Source: Flavipsychrobacter sp.
Lineage (GTDB): Bacteria > Bacteroidota > Bacteroidia > Chitinophagales > Chitinophagaceae
DNA: 64,000 nucleotides
NCBI GenBank assembly: GCA_016786615.1
Contig: JAEUVX010000002.1
Location: 186,001-250,000, forward strand
Direction of reading: 5' to 3'
Shown: positions 35,244 through 43,871 of the stretch, one piece after another
How positions within the stretch are numbered: position 1 is the stretch's first letter
Layout of the letters: every line of letters begins with the position of its first letter
Notes under the pieces: model-generated
Database searches by the model: none
What the model saw: the letters and a program-made list of their open reading frames with translations, nothing else
Told to the model about the DNA's origin: nothing
Program-made: the position numbers and the translations under genes

Positions 35244-36044
35244 CTACAACCCGAGGAAACAAATCTCTTTCTTGCGGCGGGTGTTGTACTTCAATAAACG
35301 GAAATCCAGGCCAACAGTGATTGTATGAAAGGCATCGGGCTTGGGCGATACTACTGCTGTGCCAAAGCCATCGAGGTGGTCGTTGAACAGGAAGTGATAA
35401 CTATACTCTGCATAGAACCTTACGGCAGGTGCCAGTGTAACATATGTACCAATACCTACAGGTGCAACTGCCATACCGGATTTGTAAACTTTTGCAGCTT
35501 CCTGCGGATATCTTTCCCATGCTATATCACCATAAAAATATACGGAGTCGATACCATCCATTTCTCTCGTTACCCTGTTGCTGAGGTAGCCGATACCTGC
35601 AAATACATAAGGCGACAGTATTTTGTACCTTCTTATTTTATAATCGTTTGTGTAACGGTCGTCTTCCGGCCATTCCCAACCCTGCCCCCTGAAAGCCCAC
35701 TGCGCACGCAAAGACACTTCTGTAACATTGCTCTTAAAACTGAAACTGCGTTTGGGCCTCCAGCCATCGTAGCGGCTGTCGTCACCATCGAGCGAGCCCA
35801 TTGCAAAAGATACACCAACGCCGAGGTATTCATTCACCGGCAAAACAGATGTAACCTGTACACCTGCTTTGGCTTTTGATATATCGCCAAACTGATTGGG
35901 CGTAAGGTCGCCCAGATAAACGAATGCTGATGCCCCCACTGATGTATTAACCGGGCTGTATTCTACCGGAATAAAACGTTGTGCCTGTGTTGTATATATA
36001 CACGCAACAGAGAGAGAAAACAATATGAATAATTTCTTTATCAA
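35244..36044 (-). CDS. Outer-membrane barrel protein, DUF6089/PorG-like
   Basis: A 266-residue protein with an N-terminal signal (KKLFILFSLSVACIYTTQAQ). The start codon at 36044 is TTG; an in-frame stop lies just upstream and no ATG precedes the signal, so an alternative start is needed. The mature chain has SVGASAFVYLGDLTPNQ, SLRAQWAFRGQGWEW, SPYVFAGIGYL and FHTITVGLDFRLL, an eight-strand-type outer-membrane barrel resembling DUF6089/PorG proteins. PorG is linked to T9SS in some species, but that link is not shown here. It stands alone. Confidence 0.65.
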   Translation of the reverse strand: MIKKLFILFSLSVACIYTTQAQRFIPVEYSPVNTSVGASAFVYLGDLTPNQFGDISKAKAGVQVTSVLPVNEYLGVGVSFAMGSLDGDDSRYDGWRPKRSFSFKSNVTEVSLRAQWAFRGQGWEWPEDDRYTNDYKIRRYKILSPYVFAGIGYLSNRVTREMDGIDSVYFYGDIAWERYPQEAAKVYKSGMAVAPVGIGTYVTLAPAVRFYAEYSYHFLFNDHLDGFGTAVVSPKPDAFHTITVGLDFRLLKYNTRRKKEICFLGL

Positions 36045-36271
36045 ACCCCTTGATATTTAACTAACAGATAAAACTACACAACCAGTTTAACTTATACTAA
36101 TATGTGCTTGTCGGGGTCGAAATTACTATCAATCCACACCGATGATAAAATACGAGAGGCTACTTAACCACAGAATAACCTCTGATTAACCAGCAGATAA
36201 CAAACGGGAAGTATTAAGCATCTGCTATATGCACTATTACTGTGATATATAATTACCTATTTTGTGTGTAA

Positions 36272-37225
36272 ATGAAAAGACACCTTTTAACCTTACTGTT
36301 ATTAATACCTGTGTGCTCAAAGGCGCAAAGCAAAGAGCTGCTGCAACGTATTGACAGATTTCATACCCTCAAAAGGTTATCCTTTGAAAAAAAATATGAT
36401 TCTGTTGTTGCCATTGCAGGCAAGCTGCCTTTCAGAGACAGTCTTTACCTGTATGCAACAGAAGGGTTTATGACAACAGCACTGCTGCATCTTGGAGATA
36501 CCACAACTGCCTTGAAATATCTTGTAAAAACAATTGAAAATCAAGGATATGAATCGAGGGCAAACATCCACTATTCGCTGGAGCATTTCGGGCTGGACAG
36601 CAACAGGGAATACAAAGAAATTGTACGCAATTTCGACACCCATTTCAGTAAACACATTCAACAACTAAACCTGCCTATGCTGCAGGAATGCCTTGAAATA
36701 TACTATACTGATACACGGACGCGATATTTGTGGATGATGGCAGAGCCAGGCAGTAAAATGCAAGCTTATGCAGATAGCCTGCAAGATAAAAGCGACCTGA
36801 TGAATGTGGAAGCTATGACCAACATACTACGCAAATACAAACGTTTCCCCGGCATATCAGAAATAGGTATTTCTTTTTGCAACAACTTCAAGCATATACT
36901 TGCACACTTTGCATACCTGCTGCCGCAAGACACGCTGATGCTATACCTGAAAGAAGCGACACTGAAAGGTGAACTACCTAACCACTATGGCCCATTTCTG
37001 ATAGATAAACGTGCGAGACAATACGAAAAGGGAATGCAGACGTATGGTGTATATGGCAATGCATCCGACTATATTGATGGCGAATTTCATTATCCTCCGA
37101 TAAAAGATATAGACTATGTTGATAAACGCAGGGCTGATTTTTTATTACCACCATTATACAAAATGCTTGAAGTTGAAAAATCTGTGTTGCCAAAAGACTA
37201 TGACCGAACTAAACAAAAACGATAA
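36272..37225 (+). CDS. Secreted hypothetical protein with DUF6624-like C-terminus
   Basis: A 317-residue protein with the signal peptide MKRHLLTLLLLIPVCSKAQ. Residues 25-150 are helical and could hold TPR-like units (LYATEGFMTTALLHLG). The C-terminal part, YGPFLIDKRARQYEKGMQTYGV and PPIKDIDYVDKRRADFLLPPL, matches the DUF6624 pattern as far as I can see. It is followed 18 bases later by a membrane protein gene on the same strand, likely one operon. The role is unknown. Confidence 0.65.
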   Translation: MKRHLLTLLLLIPVCSKAQSKELLQRIDRFHTLKRLSFEKKYDSVVAIAGKLPFRDSLYLYATEGFMTTALLHLGDTTTALKYLVKTIENQGYESRANIHYSLEHFGLDSNREYKEIVRNFDTHFSKHIQQLNLPMLQECLEIYYTDTRTRYLWMMAEPGSKMQAYADSLQDKSDLMNVEAMTNILRKYKRFPGISEIGISFCNNFKHILAHFAYLLPQDTLMLYLKEATLKGELPNHYGPFLIDKRARQYEKGMQTYGVYGNASDYIDGEFHYPPIKDIDYVDKRRADFLLPPLYKMLEVEKSVLPKDYDRTKQKR

Positions 37226-37243
37226 TCCATAATATTATAGATT

Positions 37244-37936
37244 ATGCTTGAAGTTATCTATTACATACTACTCTTTGCCATACTGCTGATACTTGGGTTT
37301 GGTTTTAATGAGGCTATATCACGAGCAGGATTATCGAAAGAACGACGCGGCAGATTTTTAGGCGGATATGCAGGATTGATGCTGTTGTTCATCGTATCGA
37401 CAGGCGCATTGGCACTTACTGATTTTTACAAAAGTTTTTCATTACCCCCTCGGCTGGTATTATTGGGTGTGTTGCCGGCTTTCGCCATTATTATATACTA
37501 TTATGCCGCACCGAGATTTAAAGATATTACTGCTGCATTCCCATTGTTGTTTACTATATATTTTCAGAGCTTCCGGATAATTGTAGAACTGCTGATACAT
37601 GGTGCATACCAGAAAGGATTAGGCCCCGTAATAGTTACTTATGAAGGCAGAAACTTTGATATAATCGCGGGATTGAGCGCACCATTGGTGGGGTGGATGT
37701 ATGCACGCGGACTGCTATCGAAAAAACTGGTATTGACGTGGAACCTATTGTGCCTGATGTTGCTTGCCAATATCGTGTTCATATTCATATCGCTGATGGT
37801 AAATCCGCAGTTCTGGGGATACGAAACCCCGCCAGTCAGTATGGATTTTCTGACGACGCCTTATGTATATATTGCCGCAGTGTATATGCCTGTTGCAGTA
37901 TTTATGCATGTGATGAGTATTAAGAAATTGTTGTAG
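37244..37936 (+). CDS. Hypothetical multi-pass membrane protein
   Basis: A 230-residue protein with about seven membrane helices, starting MLEVIYYILLFAILLILGFG and including LMLLFIVSTGALALTDF, LVLLGVLPAFAIIIYYY, FPLLFTIYFQSFRIIVELL, LLCLMLLANIVFIFISLM and YIAAVYMPVAVFMHVMS. I recognise no domain; related unnamed proteins occur in Chitinophagaceae. It is probably co-transcribed with the preceding secreted protein gene (18-base gap). Confidence 0.7.
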   Translation: MLEVIYYILLFAILLILGFGFNEAISRAGLSKERRGRFLGGYAGLMLLFIVSTGALALTDFYKSFSLPPRLVLLGVLPAFAIIIYYYAAPRFKDITAAFPLLFTIYFQSFRIIVELLIHGAYQKGLGPVIVTYEGRNFDIIAGLSAPLVGWMYARGLLSKKLVLTWNLLCLMLLANIVFIFISLMVNPQFWGYETPPVSMDFLTTPYVYIAAVYMPVAVFMHVMSIKKLL

Positions 37937-37946
37937 TAAATAGCAA

Positions 37947-37954
37947 TATCTTTG
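37947..37954 (+). promoter_or_regulatory. -7 box of DinB gene
   Basis: TATCTTTG matches TAnnTTTG. TTG copies at 37928 and 37931 lie somewhat close for a -33 element. The position argues that the DinB gene starts at 37976 rather than at the TTG at 37952. Confidence 0.45.
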
Positions 37955-37975
37955 AGCACCAAATACATGAACATT

Positions 37976-38488
37976 ATGCAACGCCCGCAAGCCACAGAAC
38001 ATAATCCATATTTTCTTCGCTATATATCGTTAGTACCTGATGGTAATTATTTTGAGCTATTGCAGCAGAATACTGACGAGGTGAATGCGGCTTTCGGCAA
38101 CCTGAGTGAAGCAGCACAAAACTATAGCTACGAACCAGGGAAATGGACACCAAAGCAAATGCTGATGCACCTGATGGATACGGAGCGTGGCATGAGCTAT
38201 CGTGCATTGGTAGCTGCGCGGGGCGATAATGAGCAACTGATACAAACACTGGATGAAGACCTGTATGCCAGCAATGCGATAGTGAACAACCGCAGTATGG
38301 AAGATTTGCTGGAAGAGTTTAACGCCATACGCATAACAATACGCAAGCTTTTTGAAGGGTTAAATGATGACCAAAGTACATGGACAGCCAATGTAGTGAA
38401 CGGGCGTGTATCTGCACGCGCACTGGGGTATATGATGATTGGCCACGCCATACATCATCTGAATGTATTGAAAGAACGCTATCTATAA
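37976..38488 (+). CDS. DinB family protein
   Basis: A 170-residue four-helix protein of the DinB superfamily. The conserved metal-site histidines are visible in KQMLMHLMDTERGMSYR (first His) and GHAIHHLNVLKERYL (last two). The middle has NRSMEDLLEEFNAIR. Such proteins include thiol-dependent transferases and DNA-damage-induced proteins; the substrate is unknown. Possible starts are TTG 37952, ATG 37967 and ATG 37976; the last fits the -7 box at 37947. The stop overlaps the convergent RidA gene by 6 bases. Confidence 0.87.
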   Translation: MQRPQATEHNPYFLRYISLVPDGNYFELLQQNTDEVNAAFGNLSEAAQNYSYEPGKWTPKQMLMHLMDTERGMSYRALVAARGDNEQLIQTLDEDLYASNAIVNNRSMEDLLEEFNAIRITIRKLFEGLNDDQSTWTANVVNGRVSARALGYMMIGHAIHHLNVLKERYL

Positions 38489-38947
38489 CAAAGAAAAACT
38501 GCAGGTAATACCCACAGAAAAGTTGCGAGGCAGTTTATCTACACCGAAGATGGCACGTGTATGTATGCCTTTTTCACCCAATACATTTACAAACAGGTCT
38601 GATGCACCATTAGCTATAGCCGGGCCATCATCCCACCCATCAGCAGCCTGATAATATATATCAGCATGGTTAAGCCCTGCCACTTTATCAAACCCTACAT
38701 ATTTGTGCACTTGTGCCAACACATTTGCTGCACACATCGCAGCAGCTACATATCCTGCTTCTGTTGTTATTGTATCGCCCAGCCTGCCCTGATATAAATA
38801 ATCATCATTTCGTATAGGGAACTGAATAGCTATGTATGCAATATTGTTTCTGATATTTACAGATACATAAGAGCCTCCAGGCTTTGGCGGATGCTGCAAG
38901 TGCAAATCGTATGCAGCTAACGAAGTAATAATATTGTTTGTATCCAT
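38483..38947 (-). CDS. RidA/YjgF family protein
   Basis: A 154-residue protein of the longer RidA type. It shows PPKPGGSYVSVNIRNNIAYIAIQFP, GRLGDTITTEAGYVAAAMCAANVLAQV and the C-terminal RAIFGVDKLPRNFSVGITCSFSL, with the conserved substrate Arg in the RAIFGVDKLP motif. RidA proteins remove reactive enamine/imine intermediates, but this subgroup is less well defined. The ATG at 38947 is preferred to the upstream one at 38980. The 3' end overlaps the convergent DinB gene by 6 bases. Confidence 0.88.
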   Translation of the reverse strand: MDTNNIITSLAAYDLHLQHPPKPGGSYVSVNIRNNIAYIAIQFPIRNDDYLYQGRLGDTITTEAGYVAAAMCAANVLAQVHKYVGFDKVAGLNHADIYYQAADGWDDGPAIANGASDLFVNVLGEKGIHTRAIFGVDKLPRNFSVGITCSFSLL

Positions 38948-38998
38948 ACTCAAAATTACATCCTTGTTGTTAATACGCATTTATAGGTGCATCAATAA

Positions 38999-39826
38999 TT
39001 ATTCTTTGAGGAAAAACTGCAGCGCTCCATTTGTGCCCGCATCGCTGAATAATTCTAACTGATAGGTTTTCTTTTTGGTAATAACTGTGAGGTGTGCCGT
39101 ACATGGCGGAATTTCGCCCTGATTTTCAGCTACCATCAGTAACTTGCATAACGGGTTGCGTTCATCAACCTTAATGTATTGAACAACTGACCTTGCAGTC
39201 AGTTGCTGGTTGCGCAACAGCATACTATCATTCATGTAAAGCGATACGATATCACCATCTACCTGCCCGTTATCTACAAGCATTATTTTTATAGAGTCCT
39301 TCTCCGCATTATCTATCTCTATAAATTTCTGAATATTGATTGCACGTTCCAGTTTTTCGTCTGTAGCTGTTGATGCGATATTATCACTATTCTTGCGTGG
39401 TATTGGCTTCTCCAACCATACTTTGCTATTCATTAATAAGAACCCTCCTCCGTTCTCTTTCCATCTTCCTTCAAAACGCATACTGCTATCGGTATAACGC
39501 AATTTCATTGTGTAAGTTCCTAATACATTTGTAGCAAAGAAGCCTAATTTGACAGCTACTGCACTATCTTCTTTAATAACTAATGTAGAATCTGCAGCCC
39601 TGTATATACCACTTATATAATAATGTTCGTACTTATCATTACCATGATGTAAATGAGACATGCCGGTAGCTACGGAATCATTATTCAAACTGATGTCAAG
39701 TACCAGCTTATCCGGGCGAGTACTGCCGAATGAGAATCCGTAATTGCCTACCCACTTGCCTGTAATATCCTGTGCATGCAGCGGATATGTAAGAACTAAT
39801 GTCAGTAGCAGGTACACGTATTTCAT
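38999..39826 (-). CDS. Secreted hypothetical protein
   Basis: A 275-residue protein with the signal peptide MKYVYLLLTLVLTYPLHAQ (start ATG 39826). The mature part begins DITGKWVGNYGF, a lipocalin-like opening seen in many Bacteroidota secreted proteins. The C-terminal domain, KIMLVDNGQVDGDIVSLYMND with CTAHLTVITKKKTYQ, resembles a widespread beta-sandwich module of this phylum. The chain has no T9SS sorting domain, so it should stay in the periplasm. It lies 51 bases before the RidA gene on the same strand. Confidence 0.72.
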   Translation of the reverse strand: MKYVYLLLTLVLTYPLHAQDITGKWVGNYGFSFGSTRPDKLVLDISLNNDSVATGMSHLHHGNDKYEHYYISGIYRAADSTLVIKEDSAVAVKLGFFATNVLGTYTMKLRYTDSSMRFEGRWKENGGGFLLMNSKVWLEKPIPRKNSDNIASTATDEKLERAINIQKFIEIDNAEKDSIKIMLVDNGQVDGDIVSLYMNDSMLLRNQQLTARSVVQYIKVDERNPLCKLLMVAENQGEIPPCTAHLTVITKKKTYQLELFSDAGTNGALQFFLKE

Positions 39827-39888
39827 AAACTTACATTTACAACGCAAACAAAATGAATAATATCTTAATACATTGTTATCATTTATAC

Positions 39889-39917
39889 AAAAGCCGCTAC
39901 GTGATGCAGCGGCTTTT
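39889..39917 (-). terminator. Terminator of DUF4345-like gene
   Basis: AAAAGCCGCT and AGCGGCTTTT pair around a nine-base loop. It lies 34 bases beyond the stop of the minus-strand gene at 39951 and ends in a short T-run on that strand. Confidence 0.75.
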
Positions 39918-39950
39918 GAGCAATATATAATGCAGACAGGGCAACGAACC

Positions 39951-40364
39951 TTACGCTTTCTTCAGCTTTTGGGGATAGATGAGCATCAACCCCAATGAAC
40001 ATGCAAACAAAACGCTTTCTATACTCAGCCATTTGTTTCCGAAATCGCCCAACGGGCCTTCGTTTAACAATGTAATTATGCGAGATAATGCGTAAAAGCC
40101 CCAAAGCATCGTTAAAAACCCTAAGCCGGCTTTTTTATCTTTTACCAAGAGGTACACCAGGCTGATAACAATGGTTAGCCCCACACCACCATACACCCCG
40201 CGAATAGAACTGTATGCATCGTTATTGGGCAGCTTTACCTGTACAAGGTCCATTACCATCTGCGGACTGAAAAAAGCCATTGCACTTACCATCATCAATG
40301 AGCATGCAGAGAACACAATCAGCACACCTGCACTGATGTTCAGCAATCGATTATTGTTTTTCAT
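39951..40364 (-). CDS. DUF4345-like four-helix membrane protein
   Basis: A 137-residue protein starting MKNNNRLLN at the ATG at 40364. Four membrane helices are visible: ISAGVLIVFSACSLMMVSAMAFF, the GVYGGVGLTIVISLVYLLV region, GFLTMLWGFYALSRIITLL and SVLFACSLGLMLIY. The helix-1/2 segment SSIRGVYGGVGL matches the DUF4345 pattern (RxxxGG). The role is unknown. It is monocistronic, with its own terminator. Confidence 0.75.
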   Translation of the reverse strand: MKNNNRLLNISAGVLIVFSACSLMMVSAMAFFSPQMVMDLVQVKLPNNDAYSSIRGVYGGVGLTIVISLVYLLVKDKKAGLGFLTMLWGFYALSRIITLLNEGPLGDFGNKWLSIESVLFACSLGLMLIYPQKLKKA

Positions 40365-40458
40365 AACTGTATTATTTTGCTGCAAAGCTCGGTATGGTAC
40401 AAAAAATAAATCTTGGCGTACACCAAGATTTAAGAAATACAGTTATACATGCGTATAG

Positions 40459-41250
40459 CTATTTATTTTTCTTTGCCAGTTTTTCGGCTAATGAATAATA
40501 CGATTGGCGGGGCAACACAGCAACTGTTTTTCTGATAGCTTTATTGACCCACCCCGGAATACATATCACCGACCCATTGCCAAGTGCATCAAGCGATGCA
40601 GCAACAACCTCATCAGCATCCATCCAGATATCCAAACCCTTGATACCGTCAAAACGTTTTACATCCTCTTTTGTATGGAAGCCGGTATGTGTTAAACCCG
40701 GGCAAAGACTTTGCACTCTTATTCCTTTATGATGCACTTCCATGTGCAAGGATTCAAGAAAACCGTTGATGAAAGATTTTGTAGCTGTATATATGCTGCT
40801 GCCGGGTGCAGGTATAAATGCTGCCAAAGATGATACTGCAATAATATCCCCGCGCTTTCGTTTCAGCATACGTGGCAGTATAGCATGTACCAAACTTACA
40901 ACTGATAAAGAATGCACACTTATCATGTTCATTACCGCACCAATGTCTTCGTCTTTAAAATGAGCTTTTTCTGCGTAACCGGCAGCGGCGATAAACAAAT
41001 CAATCTTCTTTTCAGCTTTCAGCCTGTCGGCCAACACGGTTACATCAGTACCATCTGCAAGATTTACAGCGTGTGTATCAACAGATATACGGTAACGATT
41101 TCGAATATCTGCGGCAAAATCATTTAGCTTTGCTGCATCACGGTCGCACAAAAGCATACTGCACTTTGTTTTTGCCAGCATGTTGACAAATGCAGTACCT
41201 ATACCCCCTGTGGCACCAGTAATAACTATATGCTTGGATTGAGGAGGCAT
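40459..41250 (-). CDS. Short-chain dehydrogenase/reductase
   Basis: A 263-residue classical SDR. The NAD(P)-binding Rossmann start is IVITGATGGIGTAF, the NAG-like segment is FIAAAGYAE, and the catalytic set is VSSLAAF (Ser) with YTATK (Tyr, Lys). A CPGLTHTGF motif follows as in many SDRs. The substrate is unknown. It lies 18 bases downstream of the ELWxxDGT-repeat gene on the same strand, so they may be co-transcribed, although no functional link is apparent. Confidence 0.92.
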   Translation of the reverse strand: MPPQSKHIVITGATGGIGTAFVNMLAKTKCSMLLCDRDAAKLNDFAADIRNRYRISVDTHAVNLADGTDVTVLADRLKAEKKIDLFIAAAGYAEKAHFKDEDIGAVMNMISVHSLSVVSLVHAILPRMLKRKRGDIIAVSSLAAFIPAPGSSIYTATKSFINGFLESLHMEVHHKGIRVQSLCPGLTHTGFHTKEDVKRFDGIKGLDIWMDADEVVAASLDALGNGSVICIPGWVNKAIRKTVAVLPRQSYYSLAEKLAKKNK

Positions 41251-41268
41251 AATTTATACAATGAACCC

Positions 41269-42891
41269 TTATTGCAATACCAGTTTTTTATAAAACGAAT
41301 TACCATCTACCGAACCTTTTAGGGTATAAATACCTCCAGGCAGTTGTTCCAGATGAAGTATCGTTTGCTTATTACCTGAAACTAATGATTGCTGATATAC
41401 TACGCGGCCTGCAACATCAAACAATGTAACATCACCTGACTGAAACGCAAGATTATCTATTATAATATTACAAGTACCGTGAGCAGGATTGGGATATATG
41501 GTTACCGCATCGTTCAGATTATTTACCTGTGCTACACTTATAGGTGTGGTAGTATCTCTGATACTCCATAGTTCTGCACCAGTGGCATCATAATCTGCTC
41601 CGAAATACAATTCGCCATCATACTCTGTAAAGCCTTTGAATACCGTTGCAGATAAGGCATTGCTTTTAGTCGCACTCGGGTTCAGCAATACATGAGTGCC
41701 TGCAGCTGTACCATCAGAAATAAACAACTGCGTATCACCAGGTGCATGTTCTGCTAAAAAGTAGAGTTTGTCTTTATAAATTTTAAAATGATGTGCATTA
41801 GAACCACCCGGACCACTTACTAAATCTTTAAACAGCTTGGTACCCGCTGCAGTACCGTCACATTCCCATATTTCGTTTCCTTCTCCAGGTGAGTACAGTG
41901 TAAAATAGAGCTTATTTTTATACACAATTGGCCAGTACAAATCTGTAGGTACAGCACCCGGAGTAATTTCTGCAACTAATACCGAACCGGCGAGTGTGCC
42001 ATTTGTTTTCCATAATTCTTTATTCAATCCGCCATCTGCATTAACAAAAAGCTCATTATTATATGCAACTACAAATTTGTTTCCGATAGCAAGAGCTGAC
42101 AGGCTGATTGTACCTGCTGTAGTGCCATCCGTTACAAATATTTTAGTACCATTAAGACCGGGTATTGTTGCAATAAAAAACAACTTACCCCCTGCTACTG
42201 TAAATGTATTGGGATAAGAACCGAGAGAAGAAGGTGAAATATCTTTCAACATTTTAGTACCTGTATCTGTACCATCCGTCACCCATACTTCATCTCCATT
42301 TGCATCAGTTGTGGCCCTGAAGAACAGCCTTCCGCTAAACTCAAAGAACTCGGCACAATGGCTTCCACCCACCGGGTTTATATCTTTAAGCATTTTAGTA
42401 CCCGCAGTTGTGCCATCTGTCTCCCACAATTCATTACCTACTCCGTTGTCTCCAAACGCATTAAAATAGACTTTTCCATTGTATGCTTTCAGGTTTGCAG
42501 GATTTGATGCTAATGCACCGAGGTACATATCCTTCAGTATAGTAGTACCTGCAGCAGTGCCATCACTTTGCCAGAGCTCTATTCCCTTACCCTCCCCTTC
42601 TGCTGCAAAAACAAGTTTGCCATTCAATACCGTCAATTCTGCAGGATTAGACCCCGACGAGCCGGTATTGATATTTTTCACCAGCATTGTACCCGTCATT
42701 TTACCGTCCGTAACCCAAAGCTCGTAGCCTTGCGAAGCATTGGTAGCAGAAAAATATAGTTTACCGTTCATTACCGTACCCGGTAGCGGATTGGAATTGC
42801 CTGCATTGTTTACATCCAAACCTTTGAATACAACTTGTGCATACGCATTGCAACAAAACAACAAAAACGGAAAGAAGTATAAATAGCGCAT
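41269..42891 (-). CDS. ELWxxDGTxxGT-repeat protein with T9SS sorting domain
   Basis: A 540-residue secreted protein. After the signal peptide MRYLYFFPFLLFCCNAYAQ it has about eight copies of a roughly 50-residue unit: NGKLYFSA, ELWVTDGKMTGT, ELWQSDGTAAGT, ELWETDGTTAGT, EVWVTDGTDTGT, KIFVTDGTTAGT, ELWKTNGTLAGS, EIWECDGTAAGT and QLFISDGTAAGT. The repeats likely build a beta-propeller. The C-terminus VTIYPNPAHGTCNI and KKLVLQ is a T9SS sorting domain. It should act at the cell surface; the ligand is unknown. Confidence 0.92.
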   Translation of the reverse strand: MRYLYFFPFLLFCCNAYAQVVFKGLDVNNAGNSNPLPGTVMNGKLYFSATNASQGYELWVTDGKMTGTMLVKNINTGSSGSNPAELTVLNGKLVFAAEGEGKGIELWQSDGTAAGTTILKDMYLGALASNPANLKAYNGKVYFNAFGDNGVGNELWETDGTTAGTKMLKDINPVGGSHCAEFFEFSGRLFFRATTDANGDEVWVTDGTDTGTKMLKDISPSSLGSYPNTFTVAGGKLFFIATIPGLNGTKIFVTDGTTAGTISLSALAIGNKFVVAYNNELFVNADGGLNKELWKTNGTLAGSVLVAEITPGAVPTDLYWPIVYKNKLYFTLYSPGEGNEIWECDGTAAGTKLFKDLVSGPGGSNAHHFKIYKDKLYFLAEHAPGDTQLFISDGTAAGTHVLLNPSATKSNALSATVFKGFTEYDGELYFGADYDATGAELWSIRDTTTPISVAQVNNLNDAVTIYPNPAHGTCNIIIDNLAFQSGDVTLFDVAGRVVYQQSLVSGNKQTILHLEQLPGGIYTLKGSVDGNSFYKKLVLQ

Positions 42892-43037
42892 CTGTTAAAA
42901 GTTTCAGGTTACATATAAATATAGCAACAATATCTCAATGATTGTTTTCAGGATGTAAATATCTTTAACAGAAAGCTAACAGCCTACTACCCGACTTATC
43001 ATGCAGTCTGCAAGTCTATTACTGAAACCATTATTGT

Positions 43038-43871
43038 ATGAGATATACATTCACATTGGCGTTTATACTGTTGATGTTACATGATGACAGTCGTGCACAA
43101 CAATACACCAAAGCCGACTCACTGAAAGCAAAATCATATTGGGACAATAGCTGGAATTTTACATTATATTCAGCCAAGCATCAACTATACCTTGATAGTG
43201 CATTAATGGTAATACCCACCCATGCCTACTATTGGCAACAAAAATCGATGCCGTTATACAAAGCTAAAAAGTATGAACTTGGCAAACCGTTTCTGGATAA
43301 TGCTGTAAAATATGATGCTGCAAAATGGCTGGAGTACAGGGCATATATGCGCTGTATTTTTGAAAAGAATTACAAGGGTGCTCTGGAAGATTTTTATGTA
43401 GTAAAAAATAAATACAACAATATATATGTAATGGATCACCCTTATGATTTCTACATAGGGCTATGCCATTTACAACTCAACAGGTTTGACAGTAGTAAAG
43501 CATATATAAAGGGATGTGTTGAAGACCGTTTGAAAAAATACGGTGCTGATTGGGTACACCCTAATCACTGGTTTTACCTCGGCATTATTGAGTACGAGCA
43601 GGAACATTATACGAATGCTATCGAGGCATTTGACAAAGCAATAAAACTTCACCCCAAATTTTCGGATGCCTATTATTACAAGGGCATGTGCCAATATGAA
43701 CTACACGACAATACAGCCTCGCTGGCATCTATGCAATCGGCCATACAGTATTTGAATGAAGGATACTCCATCAGAGAAGATGGAGCTCTCTATGAACTTT
43801 TCCCTTACCAGATTCACAGCAGTAAAGTTAACGCCATGATACGGTCACTTGAAAAAACTAAACAGCATTAA
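43038..43871 (+). CDS. Secreted TPR-repeat protein
   Basis: A 277-residue protein with a short signal peptide (FTLAFILLMLHDDSRAQ). It has several tetratricopeptide units; the clearest is HWFYLGIIEYEQEHYTNAIEAFDKAIKLHPKFSDAYYYKG around residues 180-220 (read here in short pieces: WFYLGIIEYEQ, AIEAFDKAI, DAYYYKGMC). TPRs mediate protein contacts; the partner is unknown. It overlaps the convergent aminotransferase gene by 4 bases at the stops. It is probably periplasmic. Confidence 0.82.
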   Translation: MRYTFTLAFILLMLHDDSRAQQYTKADSLKAKSYWDNSWNFTLYSAKHQLYLDSALMVIPTHAYYWQQKSMPLYKAKKYELGKPFLDNAVKYDAAKWLEYRAYMRCIFEKNYKGALEDFYVVKNKYNNIYVMDHPYDFYIGLCHLQLNRFDSSKAYIKGCVEDRLKKYGADWVHPNHWFYLGIIEYEQEHYTNAIEAFDKAIKLHPKFSDAYYYKGMCQYELHDNTASLASMQSAIQYLNEGYSIREDGALYELFPYQIHSSKVNAMIRSLEKTKQH